From Acidovorax delafieldii (lineage in GTDB: Bacteria > Pseudomonadota > Gammaproteobacteria > Burkholderiales > Burkholderiaceae_C), in contig DFQQ01000025.1 in the NCBI GenBank assembly GCA_002377855.1, positions 1 to 64,000 of the forward strand: a stretch of DNA of 64,000 bases, given 5' to 3'. Position numbers and translations under genes: made by a program. The notes beneath the pieces are model-generated. The model saw nothing but the letters and a program-made list of their open reading frames with translations, was not told where the DNA came from and did no database searches. Of the stretch, positions 1 through 9,601 are shown piece by piece; within the stretch, counting starts at the first letter, position 1; each line of letters starts with the position of its first letter.

Positions 1-1293
1 ACCCCTTTGCCCCCGGGCGCAAGCCCCCAGCGCACGCGCCAGGCGTGGTCGGTGCTGATCGTGAGCACGCTCGCGTTCACGGTGTGCTTCATGGTGTGGA
101 TGATGTTTGGCGTCATCGGCATCCCCATCAAGAAGATGCTGAACCTGAACTCCACGCAGTTCGGGCTGCTGATGTCCATGCCCGTGCTCACCGGCTCGCT
201 CGTGCGCGTGCCGCTGGGCATCTGGACCGACAAGTACGGGGGCCGCATCGTCATGGCCGCCGTCATGGCCACCACCGTGCCCGCCATCTGGCTCATGGGC
301 TACGCCACCGAGTACTGGCACTTTTTGACCATCGGCCTGTTCGTGGGTCTGGCAGGCGGCTCGTTCTCGGTGGGCACGCCTTATGTGGCGCGCTGGTTCC
401 CCAAGAATCGCCAGGGCACGGCCATGGGCGTGTACGGCGCGGGCAACTCGGGCGCGGCGGTGAACAAGTTCGTCGCCCCCGTGCTGCTGGTGGCCTTTGG
501 CTGGACCATGGTGCCCCAGGTGTACGCCGCCATCATGCTCGGCACCCTGGTGCTGTTCTGGTTCTTCAGCTACAGCGACCCGGCCCACCTGGTGCCCAGC
601 AACGTCAAGTTCACCGACCAGCTCAAGGCCCTCAAGGACCCCAAGGTGCTCAAGTACTGCCAGTACTACAGCATCGTGTTCGGCGGCTACGTAGCCCTGT
701 CGCTGTGGATGGTGCAGTACTACGTGGGTGAGTTTGGCCTGGACATCCGCGTCGCCGCCCTGCTCGCAGCCTGCTTCTCGCTGCCCGGCGGCGTGCTGCG
801 CGCCATTGGCGGCATGCTCAGTGACAAGTACGGCGCCCACAGCGTGACCTGGTGGGTGATGTGGGTGAGCTGGATCTGCCTGTTCCTGCTGAGCTATCCG
901 CAGACCGACTTCACCATCCAGACCGTCAACGGCCCCACCACGTTTCACATCGGCCTGAACGTGTACCTGTTCACCGGGCTGATGTTCCTGCTGGGCATCT
1001 GCTGGGCGTTCGGCAAGGCCAGCGTGTTCAAGTACATCAGCGACGACTATCCGCAAAACATCGGCACCATCAGCGGCATCGTGGGCTTGGCCGGAGGCCT
1101 GGGTGGCTTCGTGCTGCCCATCATGTTCGGCGCGCTCATGGACCTCACCGGCATCCGCTCCAGCGCTTTCATGCTGATGTACGGCGTGGTCTGGGTCTCG
1201 CTGATCTGGATGTACTTCACCGAAGTGCGCAACACCCGCCTCATGGGCCGCGAAGGCGCCGCCCCCCAAGCCACCCCCACGGGCTCGCGCTGA
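1..1293 (+). CDS. narK1: NarK1-type nitrate/nitrite MFS transporter, 5' end cut by window edge
   Basis: This is an inner-membrane major facilitator of the nitrate/nitrite porter family, probably the type I nitrate-proton symporter that brings nitrate in for respiration. About 12 hydrophobic segments are visible. The family signature appears as GLAGGSFSVGTPYVARWFP near residues 114-132, and a second Gly-rich copy near residue 360 reads GIVGLAGGLGGFVLP. The frame is open to the first base, and the only start seen is a TTG at position 7, so the true start may lie upstream. It is followed after 22 bp by a second NarK and then narGHJI, which fits the paired NarK1/NarK2 layout of denitrifying betaproteobacteria. 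The substrate class is secure; symport versus antiport is inferred from gene order. Confidence 0.9.
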   Translation, partial: TPLPPGASPQRTRQAWSVLIVSTLAFTVCFMVWMMFGVIGIPIKKMLNLNSTQFGLLMSMPVLTGSLVRVPLGIWTDKYGGRIVMAAVMATTVPAIWLMGYATEYWHFLTIGLFVGLAGGSFSVGTPYVARWFPKNRQGTAMGVYGAGNSGAAVNKFVAPVLLVAFGWTMVPQVYAAIMLGTLVLFWFFSYSDPAHLVPSNVKFTDQLKALKDPKVLKYCQYYSIVFGGYVALSLWMVQYYVGEFGLDIRVAALLAACFSLPGGVLRAIGGMLSDKYGAHSVTWWVMWVSWICLFLLSYPQTDFTIQTVNGPTTFHIGLNVYLFTGLMFLLGICWAFGKASVFKYISDDYPQNIGTISGIVGLAGGLGGFVLPIMFGALMDLTGIRSSAFMLMYGVVWVSLIWMYFTEVRNTRLMGREGAAPQATPTGSR

Positions 1294-1315
1294 TTCTTTC
1301 CAAGGAAACCTCACC

Positions 1316-2725
1316 ATGTCTGCCACCACCACCAGCGCCCGCCAGGGGCGCTTGCTCACCCTCTGGGCACCGGAGGACAAGTCCTTCTGGGAGCGCGAGG
1401 GCGAAGCCGTTGCCAAGATCAACCTGTGGATCTCGGTGCCCGCACTGTTCCTGGCCTTCGCCATCTGGCAGGTCTGGAGCGTGGTGGCCGTGAGCCTGCC
1501 AGGCCTGGGCTTCAAGTACTCGACCAACCAGCTGTTCTGGCTGGCCGCGGCGCCAGCCCTCTCGGGCGCCACGCTGCGCATCTTCTACTCGTTCATGGTG
1601 CCGCTGGTGGGCGGCCGCCGCTGGACGGCGATCTCCACCGCCAGCTTGCTGATCCCCGCGATCGGCATCGGCTTCGCGGTGCAAGACAACACCACCGCCT
1701 ACCCGACCATGCTCATCCTGGCGCTGCTGTGCGGCCTGGGCGGGGGCAACTTCAGCTCCAGCATGGCCAACATCAGCTTCTTCTTTCCGAAGGAGCGCAA
1801 GGGCTCGGCGCTGGGCGTGAATGCGGGCCTGGGCAACCTCGGGGTGTCGGTGGTGCAGTTTCTGAGCCCACTGGTGGTGACGGCCGGCATCTTCGGCATC
1901 TTTGGCGGTGAAGGCCAGACCATTGTCAAGAACGGCCAGACCGTGCAGGTGTGGACGCAGAACGCCGCCTTCATCTGGGTGCCATGGATTGCGCTGACGG
2001 CGCTGGCCGCCTGGTTCGGCATGAATGACATTGCCGATGCCAAGGCCTCCTTTGCCGCGCAGGCCGCCATCTTCCGGCGCAAGCACAACTGGCTGATGTG
2101 CGTGCTGTACCTGGGCACCTTCGGCTCGTTCATTGGTTACGCCGCGGGTTTCCCACTGCTCATCAAGAGCCAGTTTCCCAATGTGAACCCCCTGGCATAC
2201 GCTTGGTTGGGCCCGCTGGTGGGCGCGGTGATCCGCCCCTTCGGCGGCTGGCTGGCCGACAAGCTCGGCGGCGCTCGCGTGACGCTGTGGAACTTCATCG
2301 TCATGACCGTGGCCGTGATGGGCGTGACCGTGTTCCTGCCCTCGGGCGGCAACGAAGGCCAGTTTGGCGGTTTCTTCGTGTGCTTCCTGGTGCTGTTCAT
2401 GACCACCGGCATCGGCAACGGCTCGACCTTTCGCATGATCCCCGTGATCTTCCTGACCGAAGCCATGCGCGGTGTGGACAGGAACAACGCCGCTGCCGTG
2501 GCCCAGGCCAACAAGGAAGGCAACACGCTGGGCGCTGCCACGCTGGGCTTTACGGCTGCGATGGCCGCCTACGGCGGGTTCTTCATTCCCAAGAGCTATG
2601 GCAGCTCCATTGCACTGACCGGCGCCCCCCATGCCGCCCTGTGGTGCTTTGCCGCCTTCTACCTCGTGTGCATTGCCGTGACCTGGTGGTACTACGCGCG
2701 CAAGCACGCCGAAATGCCTTGCTGA
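1316..2725 (+). CDS. narK2: NarK2-type nitrate/nitrite transporter
   Basis: This is the second nitrate/nitrite porter, 469 aa with about 12 membrane segments and a roughly 40-residue cytoplasmic N-terminal extension. It likely exchanges cytoplasmic nitrite for external nitrate. The nitrate signature GLGGGNFSSSMANISFFFP and the following KERKGSALGVNAGLGNLG tract are clear. A second NKEGNTLGAATLGFTAA-type motif lies near the C-terminus, together with the MFS loop motif GGWLADKLGG. The start ATG is preceded by a CAAGGAA ribosome-binding site. It sits between narK1 and narG on the same strand, so co-transcription is likely. Assignment as the antiporter type is inferred from its being the second gene of the pair. 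Confidence 0.9.
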   Translation: MSATTTSARQGRLLTLWAPEDKSFWEREGEAVAKINLWISVPALFLAFAIWQVWSVVAVSLPGLGFKYSTNQLFWLAAAPALSGATLRIFYSFMVPLVGGRRWTAISTASLLIPAIGIGFAVQDNTTAYPTMLILALLCGLGGGNFSSSMANISFFFPKERKGSALGVNAGLGNLGVSVVQFLSPLVVTAGIFGIFGGEGQTIVKNGQTVQVWTQNAAFIWVPWIALTALAAWFGMNDIADAKASFAAQAAIFRRKHNWLMCVLYLGTFGSFIGYAAGFPLLIKSQFPNVNPLAYAWLGPLVGAVIRPFGGWLADKLGGARVTLWNFIVMTVAVMGVTVFLPSGGNEGQFGGFFVCFLVLFMTTGIGNGSTFRMIPVIFLTEAMRGVDRNNAAAVAQANKEGNTLGAATLGFTAAMAAYGGFFIPKSYGSSIALTGAPHAALWCFAAFYLVCIAVTWWYYARKHAEMPC

Positions 2726-2772
2726 TGGTCGCTTGACCCATCCGCAACCCCCTATAGAACAAGGAGCCCCCG

Positions 2773-5700
2773 ATGAGCCATTTTCTCGATCGCCTCACGT
2801 ACTTCTCGCAGCCCCGCGAGACATTTGCACAAGGCCACGGCGAAACCAACGGTGAAGACCGTACCTGGGAAGACGCCTACCGCGACCGCTGGGCGCATGA
2901 CAAGATCGTGCGCAGCACCCACGGCGTGAACTGCACGGGCAGCTGCTCGTGGAAGATTTACGTCAAGGGCGGCATCGTCACCTGGGAAACCCAGCAGACC
3001 GACTACCCCCGCACCCGCCCTGATCTGCCCAACCACGAGCCCCGTGGCTGCGCGCGCGGCGCCAGCTACAGCTGGTACTTGTACAGCGCCAACCGCGTGA
3101 AGTACCCCATGGTGCGCGGCCGCCTGCTCAAGCACTGGCGCGCCGCCATTGCTCTGGCCAAGAGCCCCGTGGACGCCTGGGCCAGCATCGTCGAGAACAG
3201 CACCTCCAAGCGCGACTGGCAAAAGCAGCGCGGCCTGGGCGGCTTCGTGCGCAGCACCTGGGAAGAAGTCAACCAGATGATTGCCGCGGCCAACGTCTAC
3301 ACCATCAAGAAGCATGGTCCTGACCGCATCATCGGCTTCTCGCCCATCCCGGCGATGTCGATGATTTCCTACGCAGCCGGCTCGCGCTACCTGAGCCTGA
3401 TCGGCGGTGTGTGCATGAGCTTCTATGACTGGTATTGCGACTTGCCACCCTCCAGCCCTCAGGTGTGGGGTGAGCAGACCGACGTGCCCGAGTCGGCCGA
3501 CTGGTACAACAGCTCGTACATCATTGCCTGGGGCTCCAACGTGCCGCAAACACGCACGCCCGACGCCCACTTTTTGACGGAAGTCCGCTACAAGGGCACC
3601 AAGGTCGTGGCCATCACGCCCGACTACTCCGAAGTCGCCAAGCTGGGCGACCTGTGGATGCACCCCAAGCAGGGCACTGACGCCGCCGTGGCGATGGCCA
3701 TGGGCCACGTGATCCTCAAGGAGTTCTACTTCAAGGACGGCGGCAAGGGCCGCAGCGCGTACTTTGATGACTACGCCCGCCGCTACACCGATCTGCCGCT
3801 GCTGGTGGTGCTCAAGGAAAAGACGCTTCCCGATGGCCGCAAGGCCATGGTGCCCGACCGCTACGTGCGCGCCAGCGACTTCCCCAACAAACTCGACCAG
3901 TCGAACAACCCCGACTGGAAGACCGTGGGCTACGACGAGCTGGGCCAGGTCACGCTGCCCAATGGCTCTATTGGTTTCCGCTGGGGTACCGACGGCCGCC
4001 CCGACCAGGGGCTGTGGAACCTGGAGAACAAGGACGCCCGCACCGGCAATGACGTCAAGCTCAAGCTGTCGGTGATCGAAGACGGCGAGCAGCCGCACGA
4101 CGTGGCAGACGTGGCTTTCCCGTACTTTGGTGGCGTGGCGACGCCCAACTTCACCGCCAACGACCAGGGCGGTGACGTGATGGTGCGCCGTGTGCCTGTC
4201 TCTCACCTTGAGCTGGACGGCCACGAAGTGCAGGGCCGCGTGATGGTGGCCACCGTGTTCGACCTGCTGGCCGCCAACTACGGTATCGACCGTGGCCTGC
4301 CCGGCGAAGAAGCCGGTGGCAGCTACGACGCCGACCGCCCGTTCACGCCTGCCTGGCAGGAAAAGATCACCGGTGTGCCGCGCGAGCAGATCATCACCGT
4401 CGCCCGCCAGTTTGCCGACAACGCGAACAAGACGCACGGCAAGTCCATGGTCATCATCGGCGCGGCCATGAACCACTGGTACCACAGTGACATGAACTAC
4501 CGCGGCATCATCAACATGCTGATGCTGTGCGGCTGTATCGGCCAAAGCGGCGGCGGTTGGGCGCACTACGTGGGGCAGGAAAAGCTGCGCCCACAAACCG
4601 GCTGGACGGCGCTGGCCTTCGCGCTGGACTGGATCCGCCCACCCCGCCAGATGAACAGCACGAGCTTCTTCTACGCCCACACCGACCAGTGGCGCTACGA
4701 GAAGCTGGGCATGGAAGAGATCCTCTCGCCGCTGGCCGACGCCCGCGCTTACCACGGCGCCCAGATCGACTACAACGTGCGCGCCGAGCGCATGGGCTGG
4801 CTGCCATCGGCGCCCCAGCTCAAGACCAACCCGATGCAGGTGGCCAAGGATGCCGCAGCGGCCGGCATGGATGCCAAGGACTACGTCGTCAAGTCGCTCA
4901 AGGACGGCAGCCTCACCATGAGCTGCGAGGACCCGGACCATCCCGACAACTGGCCGCGCAACATGTTCGTGTGGCGCTCCAACATCCTGGGCTCATCGGG
5001 CAAGGGGCATGAGTACTTCCTTAAGCACCTGCTGGGCACCACCCATGGCGTGCAAGGCAAGGATCTGGGCAAGGACGAAGCCAAGCCCGAGGAAGTGCAG
5101 TGGCACGCCAATGCGCCTGAAGGCAAGCTGGACCTGCTGGTCACGCTCGACTTCCGGATGAGCACCACCTGCCTGTACTCCGACATCGTGCTGCCCACGG
5201 CCACCTGGTATGAGAAGAACGACCTCAACACCAGCGACATGCACCCCTTCATCCATCCGCTGTCCACGGCGGTGGACCCTGCCTGGCAGGCCAAGAGCGA
5301 CTGGGAAATCTACAAGGGTTTCGCTAAGGCCGTGAGCGAGGTCAGCGTAGGCCATCTGGGCGTGGAAAAGGACGTGGTGCTCACGCCCATCATGCACGAC
5401 ACGGCCGGCGAAATGGCCCAGCCTTACGGTGTGCGCGACTGGAAGAAGGGCGAGTGCGAACTCATCCCTGGCAAGACGGCGCCGCAGATCACCGTGGTCG
5501 AGCGCGACTACCCGAACCTGTACAAGCGCTTCACCGCCCTGGGCCCGTTGATGGACAAGGCTGGCAACGGCGGCAAGGGTATTGGCTGGAACACGCAGAC
5601 TGAAGTCGGCCAGCTGGGCGACCTGAACGGCCGCGTGAAGGAAGAGGGCGTGACCAAGGGCATGCCCCGCATCGTGACCGACATTGACGCCACGGAAGTG

Positions 5701-6573
5701 GTGATGATGCTGGCGCCCGAAACCAACGGCCACGTGGCTTGCAAGGCCTGGGAAGCCCTGGGCAAGCAGACCGGGCGCGACCACGTGCACCTGGCACTGC
5801 ACCGCGAAGACGAGAAGATTCGCTTCCGCGACATCCAGGCGCAGCCGCGCAAGATCATCAGCTCGCCCACCTGGTCGGGCCTGGAAAGCGAGAAGGTCAG
5901 CTACAACGCCGGCTACACCAACGTGCACGAGTACATCCCATGGCGCACCCTCACGGGCCGCCAGCAGTTCTACCAGGACCACCCGTGGATGCGTGACTTT
6001 GGCGAAGGCTTCGTGAGCTACCGCCCACCGGTGCACCTCAAGACGCTGGAAGAAGTCGAAGGCAAGAAGCCCAACGGCAACCGCGAGATCGCGCTGAACT
6101 TCATCACGCCGCACCAGAAGTGGGGCATCCACAGCACGTACAGCGACAACCTGATGATGCTCACGCTCAACCGGGGCGGCTCGGTGGTGTGGCTGAGCGA
6201 AGACGACGCCAAGAGCGCGGGCATCGTGGACAACGACTGGGTCGAGCTGTTCAACGCCAACGGTGCCATTGCGGCCCGTGCGGTGGTGAGCCAGCGTGTG
6301 AACCCCGGCATGGTGATGATGTACCACTCGCAAGAGAAGATCATCAACACCCCCGGCTCCGAGATCACCGGCACCCGCGGCGGCATCCACAACTCGGTCA
6401 CCCGCATCGTGCTCAAGCCCACCCACATGATTGGTGGCTACGCACAGTACAGCTACGGCTTCAACTACTACGGAACCATTGGCACCAACCGCGACGAGTT
6501 CGTGCTGGTACGCAAGATGGACCGCGTGGACTGGCTGGACGACGAAGTGTCTGACACCGGCGCACACGCCTGA
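2773..6573 (+). CDS. narG: Respiratory nitrate reductase alpha subunit NarG
   Basis: This is the catalytic subunit of membrane-bound nitrate reductase A, which reduces nitrate to nitrite on the cytoplasmic side with electrons from quinol via NarI and NarH. It is 1266 aa, the usual size. The N-terminal FS0 cluster ligands are visible as His50, Cys54, Cys58 and Cys93. Asp223, in the WYCDLPP tract, matches the Mo-ligand Asp222 of E. coli. The QTDVPESADWYNSS tract is a family hallmark. The start ATG has an AAGGAG site 8 bases upstream. A bis-MGD molybdenum cofactor is expected from the family. Confidence 0.98.
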   Translation: MSHFLDRLTYFSQPRETFAQGHGETNGEDRTWEDAYRDRWAHDKIVRSTHGVNCTGSCSWKIYVKGGIVTWETQQTDYPRTRPDLPNHEPRGCARGASYSWYLYSANRVKYPMVRGRLLKHWRAAIALAKSPVDAWASIVENSTSKRDWQKQRGLGGFVRSTWEEVNQMIAAANVYTIKKHGPDRIIGFSPIPAMSMISYAAGSRYLSLIGGVCMSFYDWYCDLPPSSPQVWGEQTDVPESADWYNSSYIIAWGSNVPQTRTPDAHFLTEVRYKGTKVVAITPDYSEVAKLGDLWMHPKQGTDAAVAMAMGHVILKEFYFKDGGKGRSAYFDDYARRYTDLPLLVVLKEKTLPDGRKAMVPDRYVRASDFPNKLDQSNNPDWKTVGYDELGQVTLPNGSIGFRWGTDGRPDQGLWNLENKDARTGNDVKLKLSVIEDGEQPHDVADVAFPYFGGVATPNFTANDQGGDVMVRRVPVSHLELDGHEVQGRVMVATVFDLLAANYGIDRGLPGEEAGGSYDADRPFTPAWQEKITGVPREQIITVARQFADNANKTHGKSMVIIGAAMNHWYHSDMNYRGIINMLMLCGCIGQSGGGWAHYVGQEKLRPQTGWTALAFALDWIRPPRQMNSTSFFYAHTDQWRYEKLGMEEILSPLADARAYHGAQIDYNVRAERMGWLPSAPQLKTNPMQVAKDAAAAGMDAKDYVVKSLKDGSLTMSCEDPDHPDNWPRNMFVWRSNILGSSGKGHEYFLKHLLGTTHGVQGKDLGKDEAKPEEVQWHANAPEGKLDLLVTLDFRMSTTCLYSDIVLPTATWYEKNDLNTSDMHPFIHPLSTAVDPAWQAKSDWEIYKGFAKAVSEVSVGHLGVEKDVVLTPIMHDTAGEMAQPYGVRDWKKGECELIPGKTAPQITVVERDYPNLYKRFTALGPLMDKAGNGGKGIGWNTQTEVGQLGDLNGRVKEEGVTKGMPRIVTDIDATEVVMMLAPETNGHVACKAWEALGKQTGRDHVHLALHREDEKIRFRDIQAQPRKIISSPTWSGLESEKVSYNAGYTNVHEYIPWRTLTGRQQFYQDHPWMRDFGEGFVSYRPPVHLKTLEEVEGKKPNGNREIALNFITPHQKWGIHSTYSDNLMMLTLNRGGSVVWLSEDDAKSAGIVDNDWVELFNANGAIAARAVVSQRVNPGMVMMYHSQEKIINTPGSEITGTRGGIHNSVTRIVLKPTHMIGGYAQYSYGFNYYGTIGTNRDEFVLVRKMDRVDWLDDEVSDTGAHA

Positions 6574-6593
6574 GCCCGCAAGGAGAAAACACG

Positions 6594-8117
6594 ATGAAAA
6601 TTCGCGCACAAATCGGCATGGTGCTGAACCTGGACAAGTGCATTGGTTGCCACACTTGTTCCGTCACCTGCAAGAACGTCTGGACCAGCCGTCCCGGCAT
6701 GGAATACGCCTGGTTCAACAACGTCGAAAGCAAGCCTGGCATCGGCTATCCCAAGGAATGGGAAAACCAGGACAAGTGGAACGGCGGCTGGGTACGCAAC
6801 CCGGACGGCTCCATTGCCCCCCGCCAGGGCGGCAAGTGGAAGCTGCTCATGCGCATCTTCGCCAACCCCAATCTGCCGCAGATCGACGACTACTACGAGC
6901 CCTTCACGTTCGACTACGACCACCTGCAGTCGGCGCCTGAAAGCAAGGCCGCGCCCACGGCCCGCCCACGCAGCCTGATCACCGGCAAGCGCATGGAGAA
7001 GATCGAGTGGGGTCCGAACTGGGAAGAAATCCTGGGCGGCGAGTTCAGCAAGCGCAGCAAGGACAAGAACTTCGACGATGTGCAAAAAGACATCTACGGC
7101 CAGTTCGAGAACACCTTCATGATGTACCTGCCGCGCCTGTGCGAGCACTGCCTGAACCCGGCGTGCGTGGCATCGTGCCCTTCAGGCTCGATCTACAAGC
7201 GCGAGGAAGACGGCATCGTGCTGATCGACCAGGACAAGTGCCGCGGCTGGCGCATGTGCGTGAGCGGCTGCCCCTACAAGAAGATCTACTACAACTGGCA
7301 GTCGGGCAAGGCCGAGAAATGCATCTTCTGCTACCCCCGCATCGAGGCCGGCCAGCCCACGGTGTGCTCCGAAACCTGCGTGGGCCGCATCCGCTATCTG
7401 GGCGTGCTGCTGTATGACGCAGACCGCATCCAGGAAGCCGCCAGCGTGGAGCGTGACCGCGACCTGTACCAGGCGCAGCTCGACATCTTCCTGGACCCGA
7501 ACGATCCGGACGTCATCAAGCAGGCCCGCATCGACGGCATCCCCGACAGCTGGATGGAATCGGCCCGCAACAGCCCCGTCTACAAGATGGCCGTGCAATG
7601 GAAGGTGGCCCTGCCGCTGCACCCCGAGTACCGCACGCTGCCCATGGTCTGGTATGTGCCGCCCCTGTCGCCCATCACGGCCGCTGCCAATGCGGGCCAT
7701 GTGGGCGTGAACGGCGACATCCCCGACGTATCGCAACTGCGTATCCCTGTGCAGTACCTGGCCAACCTGCTCACCGCCGGCGACACTGGCCCCGTGGTGC
7801 GCGCCCTGGAGCGCATGCTGGCCATGCGCACCTACCAGCGCGACAAGCACGTGGAGCAGCGCCAGAACCTGGCCGTGCTCCAGCAGGCCGGTCTGTCGAT
7901 GGCCGAGGTGGAAGAGATGTACCAAGTGATGGCGATTGCCAATTACGAGGACCGCTTCGTGATCCCGTCGGCCCACCGCGAGTACGCCGAGAACGCGTTT
8001 GACATCCGCGGCGGCTGCGGCTTCTCGTTTGGCAACGGCTGCTCCGACGGCGCCACCGAGACCAGCATGTTCGGCGGCAAGAAGCCCCGCACCATCCCGA
8101 TCAAGGCCACGGTCTGA
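6594..8117 (+). CDS. narH: Respiratory nitrate reductase beta subunit NarH
   Basis: This is the iron-sulfur electron-transfer subunit of nitrate reductase, passing electrons from NarI hemes to NarG. It is 507 aa. Four Cys groups are visible: the first begins at Cys16 (CIGCHTCSVTC); two more lie in CEHCLNPACVASCP and CRGWRMCVSGCP; the last spans CIFC and the final Cys pair. In CRGWRMC (Cys216 to Cys222) a Trp replaces one Cys, which is the known mark of the 3Fe-4S cluster. The gene follows narG by 20 bp with an AAGGAG site before its ATG. It is intact, with nothing unusual seen. Confidence 0.98.
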   Translation: MKIRAQIGMVLNLDKCIGCHTCSVTCKNVWTSRPGMEYAWFNNVESKPGIGYPKEWENQDKWNGGWVRNPDGSIAPRQGGKWKLLMRIFANPNLPQIDDYYEPFTFDYDHLQSAPESKAAPTARPRSLITGKRMEKIEWGPNWEEILGGEFSKRSKDKNFDDVQKDIYGQFENTFMMYLPRLCEHCLNPACVASCPSGSIYKREEDGIVLIDQDKCRGWRMCVSGCPYKKIYYNWQSGKAEKCIFCYPRIEAGQPTVCSETCVGRIRYLGVLLYDADRIQEAASVERDRDLYQAQLDIFLDPNDPDVIKQARIDGIPDSWMESARNSPVYKMAVQWKVALPLHPEYRTLPMVWYVPPLSPITAAANAGHVGVNGDIPDVSQLRIPVQYLANLLTAGDTGPVVRALERMLAMRTYQRDKHVEQRQNLAVLQQAGLSMAEVEEMYQVMAIANYEDRFVIPSAHREYAENAFDIRGGCGFSFGNGCSDGATETSMFGGKKPRTIPIKATV

Positions 8118-8140
8118 CGCGGGCGCAAAAAGGAACCACC

Positions 8141-8842
8141 ATGTTCAAAAAGAACCCAACCTCTTTGCGGCTGACGCTGCGCGCTTTGGGCTACCTGTTG
8201 AGTTACCCCGATGCGCAACTGCGCAGCGTGATGCCGCAGCTCATCGATGCCCTGCGCTCTGAACAAGCCTTGACGGCTGATCGGATGGCCGAACTCGAAG
8301 CCGTCTGCCAACATCTGGCCGCGCTCGACCCTTTGGAGGCCGAAGCCCGCTATGTGGACAACTTCGACCGGGGCCGCCAGACGTCGTTGCACCTGTTCGA
8401 GCATGTGCACGGCGACTCGCGTGACCGCGGCCCGGCCCTCATCGACCTGATGCAGACCTACGAAAAGGCCGGCCTGCAGTTCCAGGCCGACGAGCTGCCC
8501 GACCACCTGCCGGTGGTGTTGGAGTTCGCCTCCACCCAGCCGCCCGAAGTGGCCAAGGAATTTCTGGGCGAGATGGCCCACATCCTGAACGCGCTGTTCA
8601 GCGCACTCGTGGCCCGCAATAGCCCCTACGCCAGCGTAATCGCTTCAGTGCTCGAAGTGTCGGGTCAGCGCGTGCAGTCGGTAGCGCTCACGCCCGAGCC
8701 GCCCATGGACGAAGTCTGGGCCGAGCCCGAAGCGTTTGGTGGTTGCAGCACCCAGGGCCAGGGCAAGCCTGACCAGCCGCAGCCTGTGCATTTTGTTCGT
8801 ACCCCCCGCGCCGAGCGCGCCTCAGAAGGAGCATCCGTATGA
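8141..8842 (+). CDS. narJ: Nitrate reductase assembly chaperone NarJ
   Basis: This is the TorD/NarJ-family chaperone that binds the NarG N-terminus and delays membrane docking until the molybdenum cofactor and clusters are in. It is 233 aa. Family hallmarks include LGYLLSYPD near the start, YVDNFDRGRQTSLHLFEHVHG in the middle, and a DLMQTYEKAGLQ tract that follows. An AAAAAGGAA ribosome-binding site precedes the ATG. The last codons overlap the narI start by 4 bp (ATGA), which suggests translational coupling. The C-terminal roughly 50 residues are polar and poorly conserved, as is usual for the family. Confidence 0.96.
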   Translation: MFKKNPTSLRLTLRALGYLLSYPDAQLRSVMPQLIDALRSEQALTADRMAELEAVCQHLAALDPLEAEARYVDNFDRGRQTSLHLFEHVHGDSRDRGPALIDLMQTYEKAGLQFQADELPDHLPVVLEFASTQPPEVAKEFLGEMAHILNALFSALVARNSPYASVIASVLEVSGQRVQSVALTPEPPMDEVWAEPEAFGGCSTQGQGKPDQPQPVHFVRTPRAERASEGASV

Positions 8843-9576
8843 CTCTCGATGCCTGGATCAATACCCTCCTGTTCGGTATCTACCCCTATGTCTGCCTGAC
8901 GGTGTTTTTTGTCGGCAGCTGGATCCGGTTTGACCGCGACCAGTACACCTGGAAGAGCGACTCGTCGCAGATGCTGCGCACCGGCAGCCTGCGTTGGGGC
9001 AGCAATCTTTTTCACGTTGGCGTGATCTTCCTGTTCTTCGGCCACTTCGTCGGCATGCTGACGCCCCACGCCTGGTATGGCCCTTTCTTCACGGCAGGCA
9101 CCAAGCAGATCGTGGCCATGACCATGGGCGGTATCGCGGGCCTCGCGGCGCTCGTGGGCCTCACGCTGCTGCTGCACCGCCGCCTCTCGGATGCGCGCCT
9201 GCGCGCCACATCCAAGACGAGCGACATCCTCATCCTCGTGCTGCTGTGGCTGCAACTGGTCCTGGGCCTTGCCACGATTCCGCTGTCCGCGCAGCATCTG
9301 GACGGGTCGATGATGATGAAGCTGGCCGACTGGGGCCAGCGCGTGGTGACCTTCCGCACCGGTGGCGTCGAGCTGCTGGCCGACAGCGGCTGGGTGTTCA
9401 AGGCCCACATGCTGCTGGGCATGACGGTGTTCCTGGTCTTCCCGTTCACCCGTCTGGTGCATGTGTGGAGCGGCTTTGCCTCGCTGGCTTATGTGCTGCG
9501 CCCCTACCAGGTGGTGCGGGCTCGCCGCCTGAACCTGCCCGCAGGCCACATGCAGTCGCAAGACCGCCGCGCCTGA
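8839..9576 (+). CDS. narI: Respiratory nitrate reductase gamma subunit NarI (diheme cytochrome b)
   Basis: This is the integral membrane diheme cytochrome b that oxidises quinol and anchors NarGH. It is 245 aa with five membrane helices. Heme ligand candidates are His59, His69, His190 and His208; the spacings of 10 and 18 residues match His56/His66 and His187/His205 of E. coli NarI. The start codon overlaps the narJ stop codon. The gene is followed after 25 bp by a parvulin gene that probably belongs to the same transcript. Confidence 0.97.
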   Translation: MTLDAWINTLLFGIYPYVCLTVFFVGSWIRFDRDQYTWKSDSSQMLRTGSLRWGSNLFHVGVIFLFFGHFVGMLTPHAWYGPFFTAGTKQIVAMTMGGIAGLAALVGLTLLLHRRLSDARLRATSKTSDILILVLLWLQLVLGLATIPLSAQHLDGSMMMKLADWGQRVVTFRTGGVELLADSGWVFKAHMLLGMTVFLVFPFTRLVHVWSGFASLAYVLRPYQVVRARRLNLPAGHMQSQDRRA

Positions 9577-9601
9577 TCATCCACCCCACAAGGAGCACAC
9601 C

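Noticed and set aside
1241..2707. A 488-codon minus-strand frame opposite narK2
   Set aside because: It is an antisense shadow with His/Gly/Gln-rich low-complexity sequence and no family features, whereas narK2 is clear.
2752..4941. A 729-codon minus-strand frame opposite narG
   Set aside because: It is the antisense shadow of narG in GC-rich DNA: its composition is unlike a real protein (very rich in Val, Ala, His, Gly) and narG is certain.
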